Assembly: GCA_030608745.1 (NCBI GenBank)
Contig: JAUWDQ010000098.1
Coordinates: 1-9,368 of the forward strand
Direction: 5' to 3'
DNA from: Pseudomonadota bacterium
GTDB taxonomy: Bacteria; Desulfobacterota; BSN033; WVXP01; G020346125
DNA length: 9,368 nucleotides
Shown: positions 1-6,224 of the stretch, piece by piece
Numbering within the stretch: the first letter of the stretch is position 1
Layout of the letters: each line of letters opens with the position of its first letter
Notes under the pieces: model-generated
What the model saw: only the letters and a program-made list of their open reading frames with translations
Database searches by the model: none
What the model was told of the DNA's origin: nothing
Program-made: the position numbers and the translations under genes

Positions 1-2
1 CG

Positions 3-494
3 CCTCGGCAACGGAATCATATGAGGGACCGGCTGAGGTATTTTCGGGCCACAAAACCCATGCTCTTCGTCGATTTCTGGAACGATGGGCATCTCACCGG
101 GGGATGTATAGCTGGGGGGAGGAAGTACCTCCACATCAACGCCAGAGGTGATGTGGAGCCCTGTGTCTTCTGTCATTTCGCATCCGATAATATCCGGGGA
201 AAATCCCTTCTTGAGGTGCTCAACTCTCCGCTATTCAGGGAAATACGGGCTCGACAGCCCTTTTCCGAGAACAACATGAGGCCCTGTATGTTAATCGATC
301 AACCTCACCAGGGAAGGGACCTCGCCCTCAATTACGCCGGCTACTTCACGCATCCCGGTGCCCAGGGTCTCTTTACCGATTTAGCCCCCCAAATCGATCG
401 GTATGCTGAGGAGTACGGGACAATCGTCGATGCCCATTGGCAGGAACTTTGTGCGGAGGAGAAAGAATTAAAGGCAGGGGGAAAACATGCATGA
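3..494 (+). CDS. Radical SAM protein with SPASM-like C-terminus (5' truncated by window edge)
   Basis: The reading frame is open from the first bases of the window, so the start and the catalytic radical SAM core lie upstream. Only about 163 C-terminal residues are visible. The recognisable part is a SPASM-like segment: counting from the Met at base 21, Cys29 opens a C-I-A-G-G motif, followed by a strand ending G-D-V-E-P-C48-V-F-C51. A segment typical of this domain (N-I-R-G-K-S-L-L-E-V-L) comes next, then R-P-C89. In the family these cysteines bind an auxiliary iron-sulfur cluster that helps electron transfer in peptide- or cofactor-modifying radical SAM enzymes. The stop codon overlaps the start of the next gene by 4 bp (ATGA), so the protein is probably made together with the activase-type proteins downstream. 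The substrate is unknown. The Met at base 21 is internal and should not be read as the true start. Confidence 0.75.
   Translation, partial: PRQRNHMRDRLRYFRATKPMLFVDFWNDGHLTGGCIAGGRKYLHINARGDVEPCVFCHFASDNIRGKSLLEVLNSPLFREIRARQPFSENNMRPCMLIDQPHQGRDLALNYAGYFTHPGAQGLFTDLAPQIDRYAEEYGTIVDAHWQELCAEEKELKAGGKHA
475..481 (+). promoter_or_regulatory. Ribosome binding site for the first activase-related gene
   Basis: A purine-rich AGGGGG stretch lies about 9 bases before ATG 491. It supports 491 as the start rather than the earlier in-frame codon at 437, which would lie deep within the upstream gene. Confidence 0.5.
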
Positions 495-1591
495 AGGTTA
501 CCTTTCCGCACCTGGGAACGATGCACATATTCTGCAAGGCGATTGCAGAAACCGCGGGTATCGATTATATCGTCCCACCAAAAACGAGCAAGAGGACCCT
601 CACCCTAGGCGTTAAACATTCCAACGAATGCATCTGTCTACCCTTTAAGATCATCCTGGGAAATTTCATCGAGGCCCTGGAGTTGGGCGCTGATACCATC
701 GTAATGGTGGGCAGTGGTCCTCCCTGTCGCCTTGGCCTCTATGACCTGGTTCAAAAGGTCATCCTTGAGGATTTAGGCCTCCACTACAGATGGTTGACCA
801 TTCCCCCAAGATTGGACTGGCCGGCATTGCTCAAGAATAGGGACGAGACCAGGGAACTGAAGAAGGAGTTGAGCTTAAAAAATATCACGACTTTTCCATA
901 CGCCCTCTGGATCGGCTGGAAAAAGATGATGGCATGCGAAAGGTTGGAGAAACTGGCCTTGAGGGTACGGGCCAGAGAAGTCATTACGGGAAGAACGGAG
1001 AAGATGTTACAGAAGGCCTTGGCCGGTTTGGATAAGGCGAAAACGGGCAGAGCCATCGAAAGGGCCATCATCGAAGGGGAGAAGATCCTCGGTTCCGTTG
1101 ATCAAGATCGAGGGCGACAGCCCCTGAGGGTGGCCATCGTGGGGGAACTCTATACGGTGATGGATCCCCAGATCAACAGAGGGGTTGAGCGAAAATTGGG
1201 GGAAATGGGGGTCGAGGTCACCCGGACATCTTGGTTTTCCTCCCACATCTTGAGAAGCCTGGGCGTGGGGCGGGAAAATAGAAGGGAGCGGCTCCGCTAT
1301 TATCGGGCTTCCCTCCAATACTTGGGGTACGATGTGGGGGCTGAATGCAACGTCTCCATAGGGGAGACCATATTGCGGGCAAAAGACGGTTACGATGGGG
1401 TTGTCCACTTAATGCCCTTTGCCTGTATGCCAGAAACCACTGCCTCGGGGATCCTTGATCGGGTGAGCAGGGATTTAGGCTTTCCCGTGCTGACCCTCAT
1501 CCTCGATGAGCAGGAGAACGAAGGGCGTATTACCACCTTATTGGAGGCTTTCGTCGATATGCTCATGTGGAGGAGGCAAAGGTTTCATTGA
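491..1591 (+). CDS. Acyl-CoA dehydratase activase-related protein (CoA protein activase type, HGD-D/DUF2229-like)
   Basis: The product has 366 residues and begins M-K-V-T-F-P-H-L-G, a start typical of proteins annotated as 'CoA protein activase' or DUF2229 proteins. These are related to the D component of 2-hydroxyacyl-CoA dehydratases and to double-cubane cluster proteins. Cysteines in conserved-looking positions are Cys47 and Cys49 (E-C-I-C-L-P-F-K), Cys79 (G-P-P-C-R-L-G) and Cys312 (M-P-F-A-C-M-P-E), all likely Fe-S ligands. The end has the typical D-E-Q-E-N ... L-E-A-F-V-D-M pattern. No membrane segment or signal peptide is visible, so it is cytoplasmic. Start ATG 491 overlaps the previous stop by 4 bp. 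The stop overlaps the proposed start of the next gene. From family knowledge, it probably receives electrons from the ATP-dependent activase encoded at 2591. The reaction and substrate are unknown. Confidence 0.8.
   Translation: MKVTFPHLGTMHIFCKAIAETAGIDYIVPPKTSKRTLTLGVKHSNECICLPFKIILGNFIEALELGADTIVMVGSGPPCRLGLYDLVQKVILEDLGLHYRWLTIPPRLDWPALLKNRDETRELKKELSLKNITTFPYALWIGWKKMMACERLEKLALRVRAREVITGRTEKMLQKALAGLDKAKTGRAIERAIIEGEKILGSVDQDRGRQPLRVAIVGELYTVMDPQINRGVERKLGEMGVEVTRTSWFSSHILRSLGVGRENRRERLRYYRASLQYLGYDVGAECNVSIGETILRAKDGYDGVVHLMPFACMPETTASGILDRVSRDLGFPVLTLILDEQENEGRITTLLEAFVDMLMWRRQRFH
1571..1576 (+). promoter_or_regulatory. Ribosome binding site (AGGAGG) that supports a TTG start at 1588
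   Basis: A perfect AGGAGG lies 11 bases before TTG 1588. The earlier in-frame GTG at 1567 starts before this site and so cannot use it. TTG 1588 overlaps the previous stop (TTGA), matching the overlap style of the preceding junction. Confidence 0.55.
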
Positions 1592-2580
1592 GACGGATAG
1601 GCATCCCGAAAGCCTTAATGTACTATCGCTTCTTTCCCCTTTGGTCTGCCTTCTTTCGGGAATTGGGTTGTGAAGTGGTCATCTCAGACCCCGTGGGAAA
1701 GGGCTTCCTCGGCAGACAATCCGTCGCCTATTTTGAGGATAGCTGTTTGCCCATGAAGTTAATGGTTGCCCATTGTCTGGACCTTGTAGAGAAGGTGGAC
1801 ACGCTGTTCGTGCCGAGGTTGATCAGCATCCATCGGAAATATATCATGTGCCCAAAATTCAGGGGAGTTCCGGATATCATTAAATTGGCCACCGGGGGGC
1901 AAGCCGAGGTTATGGACGAGCCCTTCGATTTCCGTTTGGGAAATGACCCATGGGGCGCCTTCTCGAGGGCCATCGGCCAGCGGTTGGGATGGAGGTCGAG
2001 GGAGATCCTGGCGGCTTCCCGAGGGGCTCTTCGGGTTCAGGCGAAATTTGAAAAGGATTTGGTGAGGAGGGTCAATGGTTTGGCCATAAGGGATATCTTC
2101 AACTTAGAGCGACCGACCCCAGAGGCGACTTCACCGGCTGGAAACCTTGATGTCGCCCTTATCGGTCACCCCTATAATCTCTATGATGTGGATGTGGGTA
2201 AAGATGTCATTGGAATGGCCAGAGAATTGGGCTGCCGGATCGCCATCGCCGACTCCTTGGATGGATATGAGATCGACAAAAAGGTCTCAACCCTATCCAA
2301 GGAGATCTACTGGTCATCGGGAAGGGAGATCATCGGAGCTGCCTTGATTTTCCTTGCCCGAGATGACATAAATGGCGTCGTCTTCTTAAGCTCCTTCAAG
2401 TGCGGCATCGATGCCCTCCTTCAGGAGTATTTAAAGAGGGTTTTTAAGGGCCAAAGAGAGAGCATTATTCCTTTTCTGACCCTATCCTTAGACGAGCATA
2501 CGACCGTCCAGGGCATGGCCACCCGATTGGAGGCCTTTGTGGACATCTGTAGGGACGGGAAGCGGAAAGACGCGCGATAG
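1588..2580 (+). CDS. Second acyl-CoA dehydratase activase-related protein (DUF2229-like)
   Basis: Read from TTG 1588, the product has 330 residues and begins M-R-R-I-G-I-P-K-A-L-M-Y-Y. This is the characteristic N-terminus of DUF2229 / activase-related proteins ('G-I-P-R-A-L'). Cysteines at 53 (D-S-C-L-P-M-K), 63 (A-H-C) and 88 (I-M-C-P-K-F-R-G) resemble cluster-binding positions of the HGD-D fold. A late S-S-F-K-C-G-I-D segment is also typical. The C-terminal L-D-E-H-T-T ... T-R-L-E-A-F-V-D-I parallels the end of the gene before it. The two proteins are therefore distant relatives that may pair, as the subunits of 2-hydroxyacyl-CoA dehydratases do; pairing is inference. An alternative GTG start at 1567 would add seven residues (M-E-E-A-K-V-S) but precedes the ribosome binding site. 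The protein is cytoplasmic, with no signal peptide seen. Confidence 0.8.
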   Translation: MRRIGIPKALMYYRFFPLWSAFFRELGCEVVISDPVGKGFLGRQSVAYFEDSCLPMKLMVAHCLDLVEKVDTLFVPRLISIHRKYIMCPKFRGVPDIIKLATGGQAEVMDEPFDFRLGNDPWGAFSRAIGQRLGWRSREILAASRGALRVQAKFEKDLVRRVNGLAIRDIFNLERPTPEATSPAGNLDVALIGHPYNLYDVDVGKDVIGMARELGCRIAIADSLDGYEIDKKVSTLSKEIYWSSGREIIGAALIFLARDDINGVVFLSSFKCGIDALLQEYLKRVFKGQRESIIPFLTLSLDEHTTVQGMATRLEAFVDICRDGKRKDAR

Positions 2581-2590
2581 CGGGGGAGAG

Positions 2591-3583
2591 GTGTATTTAG
2601 GAATCGATGTGGGATCTATCACGACCAAGGTCGTCCTCACCGACGCGGAAGACCGGGTTATCGCCCATGCCTACCTTCGAAACGGGGGAAAACCCATCGC
2701 TGCCATCCAGCAGGGGATAAAGAACATCATCCAACAGGCTGGCAATCCCATTTCCATAGAGGGGGTCGGGGCAACGGGAAGCGCCCGGCATCTGGCGGCC
2801 TATCTGGTTGGGGCCGATGTGGTTAAAAACGAGATTACGGCCCACGCCGTGGCGGTCATCGATTATATGCCCGATGTCAAGACGATCATCGAGATAGGGG
2901 GACAGGACTCCAAGATCATCATCCTGAGGGAGCACGTGGTGGTCGATTTTGCCATGAACACGGTCTGCGCCGCCGGAACGGGCTCCTTTCTGGACCAACA
3001 GGCCGCCCGGCTCGGGATTTCCATCGAAGACTTCGGAGGTCGGGCCTTACGATCTCATAACAGGGTCCGCATAGCGGGACGGTGTACCGTCTTCGCCGAG
3101 ACGGATATGATCCACAAACAGCAATTGGGCTATCAGACGGAGGATATCATCGCTGGGTTATGCGACTCCCTCGTCAAGAACTACCTGAACAACGTCTCCC
3201 GGGGTAAGGAGATTTTAGCTCCCGTGGTTTTTCAAGGCGGGGTAGCGGCAAACAAGGGGATCAGACAGGCCTTAGAAAGGGAGTTGGGATTGGAGATAAT
3301 CGTTCCCCCTCATTTCGACCTCATGGGGGCCATAGGAGCCGCTAAGTTGGCCAGAAGGGCCCGGCCCTCCGAAACCCTTTTCAAAGGCCTCGAGGTGGCC
3401 AATTGGCATTTTTCGACTCGAAGCTTCGAATGCGATGGTTGTGGAAATACCTGTGATGTGATGGAATTGATTGCCAAAGGGGAAACCGTAGCCTGCTGGG
3501 GTGATACCTGTGGAAAATACAGCGATGCCTTCAACCGGAGTCGAGACGAGGGTCAAGATGCCGTACGTTCGAATCATGGCTAA
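2591..3583 (+). CDS. Acyl-CoA dehydratase activase (BadF/BadG/BcrA/HgdC-type ATPase)
   Basis: This is a 330-residue ASKHA-fold ATPase. The phosphate-binding motif G-I-D-V-G-S-I-T-T-K is at residues 4-13, and I-E-I-G-G-Q-D-S-K is at about 100-108. V-C126-A-A-G-T-G and G-R-C165-T-V-F-A-E-T-D carry the two cysteines which, in the known family member HgdC, hold one [4Fe-4S] cluster between two subunits. The adenosine-side motif Q-G-G-V-A-A-N is at about 215-221. ATP hydrolysis in this family drives one electron to very low potential for transfer to a partner such as the two proteins encoded just upstream. The C-terminus adds a Cys-rich tail (Cys281, 284, 288, 302, 307) not needed in minimal HgdC-type activases. 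Start GTG 2591 puts the first strand at residue 2. Longer in-frame starts (TTG 2537) only add sequence overlapping the previous gene. It lies 10 bp after that gene, in the same operon. Confidence 0.92.
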   Translation: MYLGIDVGSITTKVVLTDAEDRVIAHAYLRNGGKPIAAIQQGIKNIIQQAGNPISIEGVGATGSARHLAAYLVGADVVKNEITAHAVAVIDYMPDVKTIIEIGGQDSKIIILREHVVVDFAMNTVCAAGTGSFLDQQAARLGISIEDFGGRALRSHNRVRIAGRCTVFAETDMIHKQQLGYQTEDIIAGLCDSLVKNYLNNVSRGKEILAPVVFQGGVAANKGIRQALERELGLEIIVPPHFDLMGAIGAAKLARRARPSETLFKGLEVANWHFSTRSFECDGCGNTCDVMELIAKGETVACWGDTCGKYSDAFNRSRDEGQDAVRSNHG

Positions 3584-3592
3584 TTCGGCTTG

Positions 3593-3604
3593 CGGGAATT
3601 CCCG
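3593..3604. other. 12-bp perfect palindrome between the two gene groups
   Basis: CGGGAATTCCCG is a perfect palindrome, 9 bp after the activase stop and inside the 57-bp gap before the next gene. A loopless palindrome with no following T run is not a standard terminator. It could be an operator half-site pair or chance. No convincing -35/-10 pair was found in the gap, although it is AT-rich at 3619-3640. Confidence 0.3.
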
Positions 3605-3640
3605 TTGCGTTCTAGTACGTTAAAAAATTTGGAATTTCTC

Positions 3641-5012
3641 ATGAGAATTTTATTGATCAATCCACCAAATGCAGGCATTTTAAAGGCCGTGGGCGTCCAC
3701 TTTCCCCCCCCCCCTGGGGCTCCTCTACCTGGCCGCCTATCTGGAGAGAAAAGGCTATCATCCAGAGGTGAGGGACCTATGTGTTGACAAAGGTTCGAAG
3801 GGAGATATCCGCTTCCGGGATTACGATGTGGTGGGCATTGGAACCGATACAACTCGCTACTACAATGCCTTGAGAATCGCCAGAGCAGCCAAGAGGGAGG
3901 GGTGTACCGTAATCGTGGGGGGGCCACATCCCTGTTTTGTGGATGAGGAGGTGTTGAATACCGATCAGGTCGATTTCGTGGTTCATGGCGAAGGGGAGAT
4001 CACCCTCCATGAACTCCTCGTGGAGTTGCAAAGGGAGAGAGGGGAATTCTCCCGCGTAAGGGGGATCAACTTCTGTCGCAACGGCCTTATCATCAGGACC
4101 CCTCAAAGGGAGTCCATTGAAGACCTGGATCACCTCCCCTTGCCCGCAAGACATCTCCTCGATATGGACAGTTACCGAAAGACCAAGTTCGGGAACCGGG
4201 ATATTACGCCCATGATCACCAGCCGCGGATGTCCCGGTAACTGCACCTTCTGTTCTTCCTCTGCCTTCTTCGGTCGGAAGTGGAGGAGCCGCAGCGTCCC
4301 CTCAATACTCCGGGAGATCGAAGAGCTGTATTACCGATACCATTTCAATGCCACCGCCTTTGTCGATGATAATTTCACCCTCTCTCCCCAAAGGGTTATG
4401 GATCTATCGGAAGGGATCATCCAGAAGAACCTTGACATCTGGTGGTGGAATTTCTCCCAGGTGGATACCATCGTCAGGAATGAGCCGATGCTCAAGAAAA
4501 TGCGCAGGGCGGGGGCCAAAAGCATCTACATCGGGTTGGAAAGTGCCCATAGACCAAGCCTCGAGGAGTTCGGCAAGAGGTTTGATATTGGGATGGCCGA
4601 GCGGGCGGTGGGGGTTTTGAAGCAGAATGGCTTCGAGATCTTTGCCAGCTATATCTTGGGAGGACTCAGCGAAACGGTAAAGGCCGTCAACGAAACCATC
4701 CGTTGGGCCAAGCGGCTCGATACCAATGTGGCCCAATTCTCCATCCTGACCCCTTACCCGGGCACAGCACTCTATGAGAAGGTGAAGGATCGCATTTTCC
4801 GCAGACATTGGACCTTCTTCGATGCCCAGCATCTAGTGTTCAAACACGATCACATCTCCTTTATCCGTCTCCAATGGTTGCTCCTGAAGGCTAATCTCCT
4901 CTACTATTCGAGATCGCGAAAGGGAAGAATCGGCGTCCTCGATCTGATTAAACGTCACAGGTTGGGGGTGGGAACCGTGCTCCGTTTCACCAAGGACTAC
5001 TTTATCGGGTAA
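3641..5012 (+). CDS. B12-binding radical SAM protein, frameshifted at a C11 run
   Basis: Translation from ATG 3641 gives M-R-I-L-L-I-N-P-P, the classic first strand of a cobalamin-binding domain. It then leaves frame at the C run 3704-3714. Removing one C gives F-P-P-P-L-G-L-L-Y-L-A-A-Y-L-E, a signature of this family, and joins directly to the long frame ending at 5012, for a total of 456 residues. The B12-binding region covers about residues 1-140, without the D-x-H-x-x-G motif. The radical SAM core has C197-x3-C201-x2-C204 (corrected numbering; first Cys codon at 4230). It continues through G-L-E-S-A and ends in T-P-Y-P-G-T, as in BchE/HpnP-like enzymes. Relatives methylate, cyclise or rearrange unactivated carbons. 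Neighbouring acyl carrier and acyltransferase genes suggest a lipid-like substrate (inference). As written, the sequence yields either a truncated peptide or a protein starting at GTG 3768 that lacks the first strand and helix. Confidence 0.8.
3704..3714 (+). repeat. C11 homopolymer causing a +1 frameshift
   Basis: Eleven consecutive Cs fall about 21 codons into the radical SAM gene. Ten Cs would keep the frame intact and give the expected family sequence on both sides. The change is therefore a +1 slip in the run, either real (decay or phase variation) or a sequencing/assembly error. Confidence 0.9.
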
Positions 5013-5016
5013 TTCC

Positions 5017-5925
5017 ATGCGGGAACAAAACGTCCGCTCCTTAAACAGATACGTCTACCTCTTGGGATTCTTTTTCATTTCGGTCCTAATTCCCCGTTCT
5101 CTCCAGAAGTTCGTCACCATTGCCGTGGGTGACCTCTTCTATCTCCTTATGAGGCGAACCCGAAGGGCCGTGAAAAGCAACCTGGAGGTGATCGGTCGAG
5201 GGCAATTCAGCCCTCAGGAGATCGCCAGGTTGGCCCGCAGGACCTTTCGAAACTACGGACAATATCTGCTGGACTACATGGTGATACATCGAATCACTTC
5301 CTCCAACAAGGGTAAGGTCATAGGTGGAGAGGTTGGGGGGGAGTATATGGCCCAAGCCCTCAGGAAGGGAAGGGGGGCCATCTGTATTACCCCTCACTTG
5401 GGGAATTGGGAGATGGGGGGTCTGTTGCTGGCCTTCAGAGGGGGGACCCTCAATGTACTCACCCTGGACGAACCCGACGACAGGACCAAGGCCTTCAGGG
5501 AGAGATTCAGGCATTCGCAGGGGATCAGGGAACTCTATATTAAGGGGGGGGAGGAAAACCCATTTTCGACCATTGAGTTGGTCAAGGTCTTGAGAAATAA
5601 CGAAATCGTCGCGATGCTGGGGGATCGGGAGAACACCCCCAATACCATCGATGTGGATTTCTTCGGCCGAAAGACCCGGTTTCCCATGGGCGTGGGCCTT
5701 CTGGCCATGATGACGGGCGCACCGGTTCTTCCCGTCTTCGTGGTAATGGAGGCCAACCGGAAATATCGGGGAATCATCGAAAAGCCCATCTACTTCGATG
5801 GAAGTCGAAGAGGGGAAAGGGAGCGGGTTATTCGGGAGGGGGTGGAGAAGATCGCTCGGGTATTCGAGGATTACATTCGTCGATATCCGGATCAATGGTA
5901 TAATTTTTATTCCTATTGGGGATAA
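5017..5925 (+). CDS. LpxL/HtrB-family acyltransferase (lysophospholipid / lipid A-type)
   Basis: The 302-residue protein matches the family length of about 300. A hydrophobic stretch at about residues 11-45 would anchor it to the inner membrane with its active site in the cytoplasm. The catalytic H-x4-E motif is visible as H127-L-G-N-W-E132. It is followed by the family's G-D-R-E-N-T and F-F-G-R-K-T-R-F-P-M-G-V-G-L-L-A segment, then P-V-L-P-V-F-V. The C-terminus R-R-Y-P-D-Q-W-Y-N-F is the usual ending. Family members move an acyl chain, usually from acyl-ACP, onto a glycolipid or lipid hydroxyl. With an ACP gene 24 bp downstream, a dedicated ACP-bound acyl donor is likely; the acceptor is unknown. 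Because it sits in an accessory cassette, it is more likely a specialised paralogue than the housekeeping lipid A enzyme. The start is 4 bp after the previous stop. A weak GGGT is the only upstream ribosome-binding-like sequence. Confidence 0.88.
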   Translation: MREQNVRSLNRYVYLLGFFFISVLIPRSLQKFVTIAVGDLFYLLMRRTRRAVKSNLEVIGRGQFSPQEIARLARRTFRNYGQYLLDYMVIHRITSSNKGKVIGGEVGGEYMAQALRKGRGAICITPHLGNWEMGGLLLAFRGGTLNVLTLDEPDDRTKAFRERFRHSQGIRELYIKGGEENPFSTIELVKVLRNNEIVAMLGDRENTPNTIDVDFFGRKTRFPMGVGLLAMMTGAPVLPVFVVMEANRKYRGIIEKPIYFDGSRRGERERVIREGVEKIARVFEDYIRRYPDQWYNFYSYWG

Positions 5926-5949
5926 CCGAAAGGGGAGTGGGATAAGAAG

Positions 5950-6222
5950 ATGGCTGGAGTGACCGAGGAGCTCATCCTTCAACTCAAAAAGCTCATCATC
6001 GAGCGGCTCAAACTGGAGGAGGTTTCGCCCGAAGATATCGGAACCGACGATCCCCTTTTCGGCGAGGGGTTGGGGCTGGATTCCATCGATGCTTTGGAGC
6101 TGGTCCTGGGGCTGGAAAAGGAATATGGGGTAATTATCCCCGATGCGGAAGTGGGGCAGAAGGTCTTTCAATCCGTGAGGACCATTGCCCAGTACGTCGT
6201 CGATAACTCCGGTGCGGGCTGA
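5950..6222 (+). CDS. Stand-alone acyl carrier protein (phosphopantetheine-binding)
   Basis: This is a 90-residue acidic, helical protein of standard ACP size. The attachment site is Ser45 in the G-L-G-L-D-S-I-D-A-L-E-L motif, where 4'-phosphopantetheine would be added. The D-S-I-D-A-L-E-L form differs from the D-S-L-D-T-V-E-L form of housekeeping AcpP and is more like carrier proteins of specialised systems such as aryl polyene-type clusters. It lies between an acyltransferase and a malonyltransferase-like gene with short gaps (24 bp and 2 bp). It is therefore probably the shared carrier of the growing or modified chain in this cassette. A ribosome-binding-like AGGGGAG lies 12 bases upstream. 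The motif makes the ACP call secure; the bound chain is unknown. Confidence 0.92.
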   Translation: MAGVTEELILQLKKLIIERLKLEEVSPEDIGTDDPLFGEGLGLDSIDALELVLGLEKEYGVIIPDAEVGQKVFQSVRTIAQYVVDNSGAG

Positions 6223-6224
6223 AA

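Noticed and set aside
437..490. Longer start for the first activase-related protein
   Set aside because: The added residues would overlap the end of the radical SAM gene by over 50 bases. ATG 491 has a ribosome binding site and gives the family N-terminus.
3768..3770. GTG 3768 as the natural start of the first B12 radical SAM protein
   Set aside because: It would drop the first strand and helix of the B12 domain. These are encoded just upstream in recognisable form, separated only by the C-run slip.
5544..5551. G8 run in the acyltransferase gene as a second slip site
   Set aside because: The reading frame and the family motifs are intact on both sides, so there is no evidence of a frameshift here.
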